DNA of 64,000 bases from Streptomyces sp. NA04227 (GTDB taxonomy: Bacteria > Actinomycetota > Actinomycetes > Streptomycetales > Streptomycetaceae): assembly GCF_013364195.1 (NCBI RefSeq), contig NZ_CP054918.1, positions 6,747,001 to 6,811,000 of the forward strand, written 5' to 3'. A program made the translations under genes and the position numbers. The notes under the pieces were generated by a model, which was not told where the DNA came from, did no database searches, and worked only from the letters and a program-made list of their open reading frames with translations. Below are positions 50,664 through 60,179 of this stretch, in pieces (positions within the stretch are counted from its first letter, which is position 1; each line of letters begins with the position of its first letter).

Positions 50664-52865
50664 GTGCGCACTCTGCTGATCGACAACTACGACTCCTACA
50701 CCTACAACCTGTTCCACCTACTCGGACAGGTCAACGGCGAGGAGCCGGAGGTGCTCCGCAACGACGCTCCGGACCTGCCCGACTTCGACGCGTACGACAA
50801 TGTCGTCATCTCGCCGGGCCCTGGACACCCGGCCCGCCCCCGCGACTTCGGCATCTCGATGGACGTGCTGCGCAAGACCGACCTGCCCGTCCTCGGCGTG
50901 TGCCTCGGCCATCAGGGTCTGGCCGTCTCGGAGGGCGGCGAGGTGGTGCAGGCCCCCCGCGCGCGGCACGGACACGTGAGCACCGTCCGCCACGACGGCG
51001 ACGCCCTCTTCGCGGGCATACCCGAGTCCTTCGGCGCCGTGCGCTACCACTCGCTGTGCGTCACCGAGCCGCTGCCGCGCGACCTGGTGGCGATCGCCCG
51101 TTCCGAGGACGGCGTGATCCAGGCACTGCGGCACCGCCGACTGCCGCGCTGGGGCGTGCAGTTCCACCCCGAGTCCGTGGAGACCGAGCACGGGCTGCGG
51201 ATGATGGCGAACTTCCGTGATCTCACGCGCGCCGAGCGGGGCGGCGCGGGGCGCGTGGTCGTTCCCCGCCCGGCGGCGCACACCGGAACCGGGACCGCTC
51301 CGTCTCGTAACGCGTCTACGGTGGCCAACTCCCTTTCTCCGAAGCTCCGTTACCGGCTTCACGTACGGGAGATCGACGGTGCCGTGGACACCGAAGCGGC
51401 GTTCGCGGCGCTGTACGGGGACTCGCGTCACGCCTTCTGGCTGGACGGTGCGCACATCGAGGGCGGGCGTTCCCGGTTCTCCTTCCTCGGGGACGCGGCG
51501 GGTCCGCTCGCCGAGACGGTGCGTTACCGCGTGGGCGAGGGCGTGGTGCGCGTGGAGACGTCCGCGCCGTCTTCGTCGGCCACGGGGGCAGGTGGCCGTG
51601 AGCCCGTGTCCAGCCACCCAGAGTCCGTATTCGACTACCTCAAACGGGAGTTGGAGCGGCGCGAGATCGCCGCCCCGCCGCTGCCGTTCGCGTTCACCGG
51701 TGGCTACGTCGGCTACTTCGGCTACGAACTCAAGGCGGACTGCGGCGCGTTGGAGCACCACAGCGCCGAAACCCCGGACGCCGTCTGGCTGTTCGCCGAC
51801 CGCTTCCTCGCGGTCGACCACGAGCAGGGGCGTATGTACGTCCTGGCGCTGAGCCGCGAAGACGGCTACGGCGCCCAACAGGCCGACGGGGCGGGCCACT
51901 TGAGTGACGACGCGGACGGCACCGAGGCAGCCGCCCTCTCCTGGCTCGACAGGACGGCCTCCGGACTTCGCGACCTCGGCACTGCCCCGGCCACTGGAGC
52001 CCCGAACCTCGACGGCACCCTGTCCGCCGAGCCGTATCTGGCGCTCGACCGGGCGGCGTACACCAAGCGAGTGGCCGCCGCGCAGGACTTCCTTCGCATG
52101 GGCGAGAGCTACGAGATCTGCCTCACCACCACGGCCGAGATCCCCGCGACCGACAGCGGCTGGGACACGTACCGCAGGCTGCGCAGGCTCAACTCGGCGC
52201 CGCACGCGGCCTATTTGCGGCTCGGCGAGGTGGAGGTGGCCTGCTCCTCGCCCGAGCGGTTCCTCAGGATCGGCCCTGAGGGGGACGCCGAGGCGCGGCC
52301 CATCAAGGGCACCGCGCCCCGCGGGGCGACCCCGGCCGAGGACGAGGCGGCGCGTGCCGGGCTCGTCTCCGGGGCCAAGACCCGCGCCGAGAACCTGATG
52401 ATCGTCGACCTGCTGCGCAACGACCTCGGCCGGGTCTGCGAGGTCGGCAGCGTCGAGGTGCCCGCGCTGATGGCGGCGGAAAGCTACGCCACCGTGCACC
52501 AACTCGTCTCCACGGTCCGCGGCAGGCTCAAGGACGGGGCGCACGCCGTCGACTGCGTACGGGCCTGTTTCCCCGGCGGCTCCATGACCGGCGCGCCCAA
52601 ACTGCGCACCCTGGAGATCATCGACTCGCTCGAAGAGCGCGCCCGGGGCATCTACTCCGGCTCGCTCGGCTACCTCGCCTGCAACGGCAGCGCGGACCTG
52701 AACATCGTCATCCGCACCCTGGTCCTCACACGCGGCCGCTGGCTGCTCGGCGCGGGCGGCGCCCTCGTCCTGGACTCCGATCCCGGCGAGGAGTACGACG
52801 AGATGCTGCTCAAGGCCGACGCCCCGGCCCGCGCACTGCGCGACCCCGGCGAACTGCCGTACTGA
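50664..52865 (+). CDS. pabAB: Fused aminodeoxychorismate synthase (PabA-PabB)
   Basis: 733-residue fusion making 4-amino-4-deoxychorismate from chorismate and glutamine. Residues 1-190 are a class I glutamine amidotransferase with Cys80 (VLGVCLGHQG) and His168/Glu170 (WGVQFHPESVETEHG). Residues about 230-733 are the chorismate-binding part. The motif PIKGT (546-550) carries Lys548, which marks aminodeoxychorismate rather than anthranilate synthases. The GTG start has AGGTGAG 6-7 bases upstream. Fused PabAB is typical of secondary metabolism in Streptomyces, such as PABA-primed polyenes or chloramphenicol, though folate supply is possible. Confidence 0.95.
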   Translation: MRTLLIDNYDSYTYNLFHLLGQVNGEEPEVLRNDAPDLPDFDAYDNVVISPGPGHPARPRDFGISMDVLRKTDLPVLGVCLGHQGLAVSEGGEVVQAPRARHGHVSTVRHDGDALFAGIPESFGAVRYHSLCVTEPLPRDLVAIARSEDGVIQALRHRRLPRWGVQFHPESVETEHGLRMMANFRDLTRAERGGAGRVVVPRPAAHTGTGTAPSRNASTVANSLSPKLRYRLHVREIDGAVDTEAAFAALYGDSRHAFWLDGAHIEGGRSRFSFLGDAAGPLAETVRYRVGEGVVRVETSAPSSSATGAGGREPVSSHPESVFDYLKRELERREIAAPPLPFAFTGGYVGYFGYELKADCGALEHHSAETPDAVWLFADRFLAVDHEQGRMYVLALSREDGYGAQQADGAGHLSDDADGTEAAALSWLDRTASGLRDLGTAPATGAPNLDGTLSAEPYLALDRAAYTKRVAAAQDFLRMGESYEICLTTTAEIPATDSGWDTYRRLRRLNSAPHAAYLRLGEVEVACSSPERFLRIGPEGDAEARPIKGTAPRGATPAEDEAARAGLVSGAKTRAENLMIVDLLRNDLGRVCEVGSVEVPALMAAESYATVHQLVSTVRGRLKDGAHAVDCVRACFPGGSMTGAPKLRTLEIIDSLEERARGIYSGSLGYLACNGSADLNIVIRTLVLTRGRWLLGAGGALVLDSDPGEEYDEMLLKADAPARALRDPGELPY

Positions 52866-52885
52866 TCAACCCTGTTCGGCCCGGC

Positions 52886-54244
52886 TCAACTCCCAATGGC
52901 CGAGGCCGCGACGTGCTCCCTCACCTGCTCGGGCGTCAGATAGGCGTCGGTGAACTCGAAGTCGCGCAGCCGTGCGGGGGAGCGGGCCTGGAAGCCGATG
53001 CGGACGTAGTCGTCACCGGCGGTGGCGTTCAGGAGCCAGTTGGTCAGGGTGCGGACCTTGGCGACGCCGGTGCGCAGCGCCATCAGGTGGTAGCCACGGG
53101 CCACCGCCTGCGCGGGCAGGCCGGTGAGCTGGATGCCGAGCGGTTTGGACACCGCGTCCTTGCCGCCGAGGTCGACGACGAGCCCCAAGTCCCGGTGCAC
53201 GTAAGGCCGCAGGGACCGGCCGCGCAGTCGCGCGAGGACGTTGTCGGCCACCGCCCTGCCCTGCCGCTGGGCGTGCTGGGCGGTCGGCGGGCAGACCGCG
53301 TCCTTGCCCTGGGCCAGGTCCGGTACCGCGGCCGCGTCGCCGAGCGCGAAGACACCGTCCCGTTTCGGCACCGCCATGGTGTCCGCGACGACCAGGCGGC
53401 CCTTGTGGGTCTCGGCGTCCAGGGTGCCGATGAGGGGGCTGGCGGCGACGCCCGCCGTCCACACCAGGGTGCGGCAGGGCAGTACCCGGCCGTCGGTGAG
53501 GCTGACCTGCTCGGCCTCCACCTTCTCGACGGAGACGCCGAGCGAGACCTCGATGCCCCGCGCGCGCAGCAGGGCCAGCGCGTCCGCGCCCAGTTTCTCG
53601 CCGAGTTCGGGCATGAGCTGCGGGGCGATGTCGACGACGTGCCACTTGATCTGCCGCGGATCGAGCCGCGGGTAACGGGCCGCGGCCGCCGCGGTGATCC
53701 GCTGCAGACAGGCCGCCGTCTCGGTGCCCGCGTAGCCGCCGCCCACCACGATGAACCGCAGCCGCGACTCCCGCTCGCGCGCGTCCGGGGTGGACGCGGC
53801 GAGATCGAGCTGGGCGATGACCCGGTCGCGCAGATAGGCGGCCTCGGCGAGCGTCTTCATGCCCAGTGCGTGTTCGGCCAGGCCGGGGATGTCGAGGGTA
53901 CGGGTGATGCTGCCGGGCGCGAGGACGAGCTGGTCGTAGGGTTCGGTGACGATCTCGTCGGTGATCTTGCGGAGCACACAGACCTTGGCCGCCGTGTCCA
54001 CTCCGATGCAGCCGCCGGGGATGATCCGGGTCCGGCGCAGCCCCCGCCGCAGCGAGACCGCGACCGACTGCGGAGTGAGCATGCCGGAGGCGACCTGCGG
54101 CAGCAGCGGCAGATAGAGCTGGTAGCCGAAGGGCGTGGCCAGGGTGATCCGGGCCTCCGCGTGCCCGAGCCTGCGTTCCAGCCGGCGCGCGCACTCCACG
54201 CCGGCGAAACCGCCGCCGATGATCAGGATCCTGGGTGGTGTCAT
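52886..54244 (-). CDS. Type II NADH dehydrogenase-like FAD oxidoreductase
   Basis: 452-residue peripheral membrane flavoprotein. The FAD motif is RILIIGGGFAGVECARRLERR, the NADH motif is RFIVVGGGYAGTETAACLQ, and a later FAD contact is GVFALGDAAAVPD. The C-terminus has the amphipathic region seen in Ndh-2. It probably passes electrons from NADH to menaquinone without pumping protons. GGAGGAG lies 7 bases before the ATG at 54244, so the longer upstream frame is not used. It converges with pabAB, 20 bp between stops. Confidence 0.92.
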   Translation of the reverse strand: MTPPRILIIGGGFAGVECARRLERRLGHAEARITLATPFGYQLYLPLLPQVASGMLTPQSVAVSLRRGLRRTRIIPGGCIGVDTAAKVCVLRKITDEIVTEPYDQLVLAPGSITRTLDIPGLAEHALGMKTLAEAAYLRDRVIAQLDLAASTPDARERESRLRFIVVGGGYAGTETAACLQRITAAAAARYPRLDPRQIKWHVVDIAPQLMPELGEKLGADALALLRARGIEVSLGVSVEKVEAEQVSLTDGRVLPCRTLVWTAGVAASPLIGTLDAETHKGRLVVADTMAVPKRDGVFALGDAAAVPDLAQGKDAVCPPTAQHAQRQGRAVADNVLARLRGRSLRPYVHRDLGLVVDLGGKDAVSKPLGIQLTGLPAQAVARGYHLMALRTGVAKVRTLTNWLLNATAGDDYVRIGFQARSPARLRDFEFTDAYLTPEQVREHVAASAIGS

Positions 54245-54364
54245 GCGGAACTCCTCCGGAACTCCTTGTCGGAACATGTGCGGTGCTTGCCGTAGGGGAA
54301 ATCGAGCCCTCACCAACTCGCTTCTCACGAGCGCGTTCTCACGAGCCCGGTCGTGCGGACCGGG

Positions 54365-54883
54365 TCACGAACCGGCGTCCGTGTCACGGGAGCCGCGGGT
54401 GTCGTAGCGCCGCCGGGCCCAGGCGGGCAGGGCGAACCAGGTGAGGACGAACATGAGGGCGACTCCGGTCGCGATGTAGGGGACCGCGTCGTTGTGCAGG
54501 GCCACTCGCAGGATCAGCAGCATCGCCGCGGTGAGCGTGCAGAGCAGCAGGACGAGTCCCGCGATGGTCATCCGGGAGGCCCAGATCACCGTCTGCGGCT
54601 TGAGCTGTCTGCCCGTGAGGAGCCGGTGGAAGGAGACCGGGCCGATCAGCGCCCCGGTCGAGGCGGCGCCCAGGAGCGCCGTGGTGACGTACAGGTTCCG
54701 GTCGAAGGTGGACAGCTCGGGAAAGCGCGGCGTGAACGCCACCGTCAGCAGGAAGCCGAGCAGGATCTGTACGCCGGTCTGCGCCACCCGGACCTCCTGG
54801 AGCAGTTCGCCCCAGCGCCGGTCGGCCCGTTCCTCGGGGGTCTCGTCGCGGCCCGGTGTGGTCGAACCGTCCCGATTCCGCAT
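54365..54883 (-). CDS. DUF6328-family membrane protein
   Basis: 172-residue protein with a charged N-terminus and about four hydrophobic segments (GVQILLGFLLTVAFTP, LLGAASTGALIGPVSFHRLL, MTIAGLVLLLCTLTAAMLLI, IATGVALMFVLTWFALP). RWGELLQEVRVAQTGVQILLGFLLT is the conserved opening of DUF6328 as I recall it. AGGAG lies 8 bases before the ATG. It lies between phosphoketolase and the NADH dehydrogenase, all on the minus strand, 103 bp after the former. Function unknown. Confidence 0.85.
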   Translation of the reverse strand: MRNRDGSTTPGRDETPEERADRRWGELLQEVRVAQTGVQILLGFLLTVAFTPRFPELSTFDRNLYVTTALLGAASTGALIGPVSFHRLLTGRQLKPQTVIWASRMTIAGLVLLLCTLTAAMLLILRVALHNDAVPYIATGVALMFVLTWFALPAWARRRYDTRGSRDTDAGS

Positions 54884-54986
54884 GAGAGGGCTCCTGTCCT
54901 TCGGTGTGTGCCGTGGTGTGCGGTCCTTCAAGTACGTCTGGTCCGAGGGCTGTTGGGGATGCGCGGTCCAGCGGTGGCGGGGCTGC

Positions 54987-57356
54987 TCAGGTCCACGTCC
55001 AGTCGCGGACCTCGGGCATGTCCTGGCCGTACCGGACGACGTACGCGCGGTGCTCGGCGCGCTTGTCGCGCATCCGCTGCCGTACGGAGATGGCCGACTC
55101 GGCGAGTCCGGGGACACGGTCGATGACGTCCATGACCAGCTGATAGCGGTCCATGTCGTTGCGGACGACCATGTCGAACGGCGTGGTCGTGGTGCCCTCC
55201 TCCTTGTAGCCCCGGACGTGCAGGTTGTCGTGGCCGTGGCGGCGGTAGGCGAGCCGGTGGATCAGCCACGGATAGCCGTGGTAGGCGAAGATCACCGGCC
55301 GGTCCGCGGTGAACACGGCGTCGAAACCGCGGTCGGACAGGCCGTGCGGGTGCTGGTCGGGTGGCAGCAGCCGCATCAGATCGACGACGTTCACCACCCG
55401 GACCGCGAGGCCCGGCAGTTCCGCGCGCAGCAGCTTGGCCGCCGCCATCACCTCGGTGGTGGGTACGTCGCCCGCCGCCGCGAGCACCACGTCCGGCGCC
55501 CGCCCCGTGTCCGTACCGGCCCAGTCCCAGACGCTGATCCCGCGTTCCACGTGGTGGACCGCGTCGTCGATGCCGAGCCAGTCGAAGGTGGGCTGTTTGC
55601 CCGCGACGACGAGGTTGATCAAGTCCCTTGAGTCAAGGGTGCGTTGGGCCACCGCGAGCAGTGAGTTGGCGTCCGGCGGCAGATAGACACGGATGGTCGC
55701 CGGGTCCTTGTTGACCATGTGGTCGACGAACCCCGGGTCCTGGTGCGAGAAGCCGTTGTGGTCCTGGCGCCACACATGCGAGGTGAGCAGGTAGTTCAGC
55801 GAGGGGATGGGCAGCCGCCACGGCAACTCCCTGGAAACCTTGAGCCACTTGGCGTGCTGGTTCGCCATCGAGGTCACGATGTGGATGAACGCCTCGTACG
55901 AGGAGAACAGGCCGTGCCTGCCGGTGAGCAGGTAACCCTCCAGCCAGCCCTGGCAGTTGTGCTCCGAGAGCATCTCCAGGACTCGGCCGTCGCGGCTCAG
56001 GTTCTCGTCCGTGCCGAGGAACTCCTCCTGCCAGCCCTTGCCGGTCGCCGCGTACACGTCCTGGAGCCGGTTGGAGGCGGTCTCGTCGGGGCCGAAGAGC
56101 CGGAAGTCCCTGCGCTCGGCGGTGAGTTCGAGCAGATCGCGCAGGAGGCCGCCGAGCACGCGGGTCGGCTCGTGCACCGTCACCCCGCGCGCGGCGACCG
56201 GCACCGCGTACTCCGCGATCTCGGGGACCGGCAGGCTGCGCACCAGGCGGCCGCCGTTGGTGTGCGGGTTCGAGCCCAACCTCCGGTCGCCGTGCGGGAC
56301 TTGGGTCAGCAGGCCGGGGCGGGGGCGGCCGTCCTCGTCGAAGAGCTCCTCGGGCCGGTAGCCGCGCAGCCACTCCTCCAGCTGGGCGAGATGACCGGGG
56401 TCGTCGCGTACCGCGGACAACGGCACCTGGTGGGACCGCCAGGTGTTCTCGACCGGCTTCCCGTCCACCTTCCGCGGGCCGGTCCAGCCCTTGGGGGTGC
56501 GCAGCACGATCATCGGCCACCGGGGGCGCTCGGTGACGCCTTCCTCCCTGGCCGCGCGCTGGTACGCCGCGATGGTGTCCAGGCAGTGGTCCAGGGCGGC
56601 GGCCAGCGCGTGATGAACCCGCACGGGGTCGTCGCCGCTCACATACACCGGCTCGTGCCCGTATCCGCGCAGGAGGTGGTCCAGCTCCTCGTGCGGCAGC
56701 CGGGCGAGCACGGTGGGATTGGCGATCTTGTAGCCGTTGAGGTGGAGGATCGGCAGCACCGCGCCGTCGTGCACCGGGTCGAGGAACTTGTTGCCGTGCC
56801 AGCCCGTGGCCAGCGGTCCGGTCTCCGCCTCGCCGTCGCCGACGATCGCGGCGACCACCAGGGACGGGTTGTCGAAGGCGGCGCCGTAGGCGTGGCCGAG
56901 CGAGTAGCCCAGCTCGCCGCCCTCGTGGATCGAACCGGGGGTCTCGGGCGCGACATGGCTCGGGATCCCGCCCGGAAACGAGAACTGCCTGAACAGCCGC
57001 GCCATCCCCGCCCCGTCCCGGGACACGTCCGGGTAGACCTCGCTGTAACTGCCGTCGAGCCAGCAGCAGGCCACCGTGGCCGGGCCGCCGTGGCCCGGGC
57101 CCGTGATGTGGATCAGGTCGAGGTCGCGCGCCGAGACGACCCGGTTGAGGTGTGCGTAGAGAAGGTTCAGGCCCGGACTGGTGCCCCAGTGACCGAGCAG
57201 CCGTGGCTTGATGTCGCCGCTCGTCAGCGGCTCGCGCAGCAGCGGATTGGCGAGCAGGTAGATCTGGCCGACGGTCAGGTAGTTCGCCGCCCGCCAGTAG
57301 CGCATGAGGACCGACAGCTCGTCCTCGGACAGATACGTGGTGGTGGCCTCACTCAT
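54987..57356 (-). CDS. Phosphoketolase (xylulose-5-phosphate/fructose-6-phosphate)
   Basis: 789-residue thiamine-diphosphate enzyme that splits xylulose-5-P (and often fructose-6-P) into acetyl-phosphate and a shorter sugar phosphate. Motifs: [34 protein letters not shown], the ThDP-binding [26 protein letters not shown], and the C-terminal [21 protein letters not shown] with [16 protein letters not shown]. The length matches the family. No acetate kinase gene is adjacent in this window. It reads leftward from a 325-bp spacer shared with the SepF-like gene. Confidence 0.96.
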   Translation of the reverse strand: MSEATTTYLSEDELSVLMRYWRAANYLTVGQIYLLANPLLREPLTSGDIKPRLLGHWGTSPGLNLLYAHLNRVVSARDLDLIHITGPGHGGPATVACCWLDGSYSEVYPDVSRDGAGMARLFRQFSFPGGIPSHVAPETPGSIHEGGELGYSLGHAYGAAFDNPSLVVAAIVGDGEAETGPLATGWHGNKFLDPVHDGAVLPILHLNGYKIANPTVLARLPHEELDHLLRGYGHEPVYVSGDDPVRVHHALAAALDHCLDTIAAYQRAAREEGVTERPRWPMIVLRTPKGWTGPRKVDGKPVENTWRSHQVPLSAVRDDPGHLAQLEEWLRGYRPEELFDEDGRPRPGLLTQVPHGDRRLGSNPHTNGGRLVRSLPVPEIAEYAVPVAARGVTVHEPTRVLGGLLRDLLELTAERRDFRLFGPDETASNRLQDVYAATGKGWQEEFLGTDENLSRDGRVLEMLSEHNCQGWLEGYLLTGRHGLFSSYEAFIHIVTSMANQHAKWLKVSRELPWRLPIPSLNYLLTSHVWRQDHNGFSHQDPGFVDHMVNKDPATIRVYLPPDANSLLAVAQRTLDSRDLINLVVAGKQPTFDWLGIDDAVHHVERGISVWDWAGTDTGRAPDVVLAAAGDVPTTEVMAAAKLLRAELPGLAVRVVNVVDLMRLLPPDQHPHGLSDRGFDAVFTADRPVIFAYHGYPWLIHRLAYRRHGHDNLHVRGYKEEGTTTTPFDMVVRNDMDRYQLVMDVIDRVPGLAESAISVRQRMRDKRAEHRAYVVRYGQDMPEVRDWTWT

Positions 57357-57681
57357 CGGGGTCGCGCCCTTCCCCTCGCGAACGTGTGACGGGTACGCCT
57401 TCCCAGCCTGGTGCCCGCCTCACGTGTTCGCGCGGGGAAAGTTCCGCGGGGCGCCGTCGACCCGGCGCGGAACCGGGCCTGGGGAGAGCCGAGTACGGCA
57501 GGTCGGCGCCCGCGTACGGAGCGTTCACACGTCGCTCCACGACGGCCGCCGGTCCGTACCGAACGGCTTGGAGTGGTGCATGACACGACCCGGCTCCGTG
57601 TCGCAGTTGGGCCGATCGGGTGAGTACGCGTAAGAATTGCGCCGTGCAGACAACCGGGACGAGCCAGGACGGGGTGGGGAA
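57357..57681. other. 325-bp divergent spacer, phosphoketolase / SepF-like
   Basis: No supported gene and no clear palindrome. It must hold both promoters. The right end supplies GGGGTGGGGAA directly before the GTG of the SepF-like gene. Confidence 0.4.
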
Positions 57682-58077
57682 GTGAACGGTCACGACGTCA
57701 CCGACGAACAGTGGGAGGGCCTCGCCCAGGTGGTGCCGCTGCGCAACGGCGGCGACTGGCCTTCGTGGCCCGGGCACCCCGCACTCGTCGACCCGGGCCG
57801 GGACACCGAACTGCGGCGCAAGTTCGTCGTCCTGCGGGTGAACGTTTTCTCAGATGCCCGCGACGTCGCGCAGACCCTCATGGCGCAGATCCCGGTGCTG
57901 CTCGATCTGTCCGGCGCGGAGACCGCGGTGGCGCGCCGCGTCCTCGACTTCAGCAGCGGTGTCGTCTTCGGTCTGGGCTGTGGCATGCACCGCGTCGACC
58001 GCAATGTCTTCCTGTTGTCCCCGGCGGGCACCGAGGTGCAGGGGCTGATCGATGACGCGAGCGCGCCGGGCGAGTGA
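57682..58077 (+). CDS. SepF-like protein
   Basis: 131-residue protein with the SepF core: VLRVNVFSDARDVAQTLMAQIPVLLDL, then RRVLDFSSGVVFGLGCGMHRVDRNVFLLSPAGTEV. It lacks the N-terminal membrane-targeting helix and linker of true SepF, which in Streptomyces is about 210 residues and lies in the ftsZ cluster. It fits the short SepF-like paralogues SflA/SflB, which influence septation and branching in Streptomyces. The start is GTG 57682, with a G-rich Shine-Dalgarno close by. It is unlinked to other division genes here. Confidence 0.85.
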   Translation: MNGHDVTDEQWEGLAQVVPLRNGGDWPSWPGHPALVDPGRDTELRRKFVVLRVNVFSDARDVAQTLMAQIPVLLDLSGAETAVARRVLDFSSGVVFGLGCGMHRVDRNVFLLSPAGTEVQGLIDDASAPGE

Positions 58078-58377
58078 GGCCGTCGGTGCCGGGGCATCGG
58101 TGTCGCGGTGGATGCCGCGCCCGGCGGCGTGGTGTGAGGCGCGAGGGCTGGGCGTAAGGCGCGCAGGTTGGGCGCGAGGCGTGCGGGACCGGCGTGAAGT
58201 GCCGCTTGTGCGCCGGGGGTTGGAGCTGTGTGCCCGCCCGAGGTCGCGCCGGTGCGCACGCGTGAACGGCTTTCGCGCGGGAGCGGGTTCCGCACAGAAC
58301 ACCGGGCTGTCGCCTCTTCGTGGGACGCAACGAGGGCAAAACGGTTCGCCTCGCCGCGCCACGCCTACCGTCCGGGC
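58078..58377. other. 300-bp spacer before the AAA ATPase
   Basis: No supported gene. The left part is a G-rich stretch with loosely repeated GGCGTGAGGCGC-like units (58130-58200). The ATPase start codon at 58378 has no clear ribosome-binding site in front of it. Confidence 0.4.
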
Positions 58378-59571
58378 ATGACCTCGACCCCCACCTCCCT
58401 CGCGCCGCCCCCACCGGCCGTGCCGCCACAGGCGACGCGAGCGGACCGGCCCACGCTCACCGAGCTGCGGCTGTCCGCTTTCGCCGGTCACCGGCGCACC
58501 ACCATCCCCCTCGCGCCCCTCACCTTCCTCGCCGGTCCCAGCGGCAGCGGCAAGACCAGCGCGCTGCGCGCCTGCGCCGCCCTGGCCCAACTCGCCTCCG
58601 GCACCGAACTCGCCGAGGTCTTCGCGGACCCGGGCGCCTGTGTGCCGGAAACCGCCCGCGCCGACGCCGGTGGCCGCCGCGGATTCCGGATCGGCTGCAC
58701 GGTCGACGGCCCCGCCGGGCCGGTCCGCCTCGACCTCGCCGTACAGGCCGAACCCGAACTTCGCATCGTCGGCGAACGCCTCAGCCGCGGACCGCTCACC
58801 CTCCTGGAGACCGCCCTGCGCGACCCGGGACGCCGCTCGGTCCAGGCCGCCTGGCACACCGCGGGCTCCGCGCCGGTCACGCGCGGACCACTGCCCGACG
58901 ACCTCCTCGGCACCGCGCTCCTGCCGTTACGGGTGGCCGGAAAGACCGCGGGCCAGCGCACCGTGCTCGCCGCGGCCGAACAGGTGGTGGTCGCCCTGCG
59001 GTCGCTCTTCCCCTGCGACCCGTTGCCGCGGCGGATGCGGCGGGTCGTCCCGCTCGGGCCCGGCCGCCTCCTGCCCGGCTGCGACAACCTCGCCGAGGTC
59101 CTGCGCCGCACTCACAGCGAGTGCGCCATCCGGTACGGCATCCTCGTCAAGGCCGTGGACTCCGGATGCGCGGGCCGCACCGTGAACGTGCTCACCGAGG
59201 AACTCGGCGACGGCCTGGTGCGGGCCCTCCTGGACCGGGGCGAAGGCATCCGCACGCCGGTGGAGCGCCTCGGCGACGGCGAACTGCGCTTCCTGGCCCT
59301 CGCCCTCGTCCTGCTCACCGGCCCCGGCGTACTGGACGTCGACCCCGCGGCCGAGGTGCCCGAGGCCCTTCAGACGCTCACCGTGCTCGCCGACGGATTC
59401 GACCGGGGCCTGGACCGGCGGCAGTTCGCCCTGCTGCGCGACCTGGCCCTGCAGACCGTCGCACGCGGCCACATCCGGCTGCTCGCCACGGTCACCGACA
59501 CCTCGTGGGCGGCCGCCGGGGCGGGCGAGCCGAGGGCCGGGGGGATCGCCGTGGTAGACCTGGGGCGGTGA
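58378..59571 (+). CDS. AAA/ABC-type ATP-binding protein (SMC-like ATPase fold)
   Basis: 397-residue cytoplasmic ATPase. Walker A is FLAGPSGSGKTSALRA (Lys59, Thr60) directly after LSAFAGHRRTTIPLAPLT, as in AAA_21/OLD-like proteins. The C-terminal ABC-like signature is RLGDGELRFLALALVLLTGPG, followed by a D-rich Walker B-like segment (VLDVDPAAEVPE). Codon 184 is TTA (58927-58929), a possible bldA target. Its stop overlaps the GTG of the MazG-like gene by GTGA. The pairing suggests a joint role in nucleotide or nucleic-acid stress, possibly defence; that is inference. Confidence 0.85.
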   Translation: MTSTPTSLAPPPPAVPPQATRADRPTLTELRLSAFAGHRRTTIPLAPLTFLAGPSGSGKTSALRACAALAQLASGTELAEVFADPGACVPETARADAGGRRGFRIGCTVDGPAGPVRLDLAVQAEPELRIVGERLSRGPLTLLETALRDPGRRSVQAAWHTAGSAPVTRGPLPDDLLGTALLPLRVAGKTAGQRTVLAAAEQVVVALRSLFPCDPLPRRMRRVVPLGPGRLLPGCDNLAEVLRRTHSECAIRYGILVKAVDSGCAGRTVNVLTEELGDGLVRALLDRGEGIRTPVERLGDGELRFLALALVLLTGPGVLDVDPAAEVPEALQTLTVLADGFDRGLDRRQFALLRDLALQTVARGHIRLLATVTDTSWAAAGAGEPRAGGIAVVDLGR

Positions 59572-59921
59572 GCGCATCCGAGACACCGACCGGGCCGGGC
59601 CTGCCCGAACTGCAGCGTAGACTGGCCGAGTTCGCCGCCCGGCGCGACTGGGAGCCCTTCCACACGCCCAAGAACCTCGCCGCCGCGCTCAGTGTCGAAG
59701 CCTCCGAACTCCTGGAGATCTTCCAGTGGCTGACGGCGGAGGAGTCCCGCGACGTCATGCGGGACCCCGGCTCCGCCCACCGGGTCCGCGACGAGGTGGC
59801 CGATGTGCTCGCCTATCTGCTCCAGTTCTGCGAGGTGCTCGGCATCGACGTGCTCGCCGCGCTCGAAGCGAAGATCGAGCGGAACGAGGAGCGCTTTCCG
59901 GTGGAGGAGCCGGGCGCGTAG
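59568..59921 (+). CDS. MazG-like nucleotide pyrophosphohydrolase
   Basis: 117-residue all-alpha NTP pyrophosphatase of the MazG/dCTPase (RS21-C6) type. Motifs: ELQRRLAEFAARRDWEPFHTPKNLAAALSVEASELLEIFQW holds the E-x-x-E acids, and RVRDEVADVLAYLLQFCEVLGID holds the E-x-x-D pair. These acids bind Mg for hydrolysis of a (d)NTP to the monophosphate. The GTG overlaps the ATPase stop (GTGA), so the genes are translationally coupled. Confidence 0.93.
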   Translation: MSASETPTGPGLPELQRRLAEFAARRDWEPFHTPKNLAAALSVEASELLEIFQWLTAEESRDVMRDPGSAHRVRDEVADVLAYLLQFCEVLGIDVLAALEAKIERNEERFPVEEPGA

Positions 59922-60111
59922 GGCCGGAGCGGCGTCCGGCCGCTGGTCGGTCGCCGGTGGGTTGCCGGTTGGTTCGTGCGTGTTCCGGAGCGCGAAGGCC
60001 GCGGGTTCCGGGCAGGTCGGGGGTGGTCTCCGGTGGGCGGAGGCCGCTGTCGGCCGGGCCTGGCCGGATCCCAACTGCCTTGTGGGCAGGGGTTCTTACC
60101 ACATTCGGCAA
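59922..60111. other. G-rich left part of a 373-bp spacer
   Basis: No supported gene. The sequence is GC-rich to about 60090, then turns AT-rich, where the inverted repeat and the DnaA boxes lie. Confidence 0.4.
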
Positions 60112-60141
60112 CGGAGAGTAGTCAATATATGTCACTCTCCG
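60112..60141. promoter_or_regulatory. Inverted repeat around an AT-rich core
   Basis: CGGAGAGT (60112-60119) and ACTCTCCG (60134-60141) are perfect 8-bp arms around AGTCAATATATGTC. The AT-rich centre is exceptional in this window and may be an operator or a weakly melting site. It is followed 12 bp later by the first DnaA box. Confidence 0.5.
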
Positions 60142-60152
60142 GAGTCACAAAG

Positions 60153-60179
60153 TTGTCCACAAGCAAGATTCTGTCCACA
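60153..60179 (+). promoter_or_regulatory. Two DnaA boxes in tandem
   Basis: TTGTCCACA (60153-60161) is the preferred Streptomyces DnaA box, and CTGTCCACA (60171-60179) is a good second box in the same orientation, 18 bp from start to start. They lie 116 bp before the DUF6099 gene. With only two boxes this is not an origin; it could titrate DnaA or let DnaA regulate the gene. Confidence 0.6.

Noticed and set aside
60153..60179. Replication origin
   Set aside because: Streptomyces oriC has many DnaA boxes between dnaA and dnaN; only two boxes and neither gene are present here.
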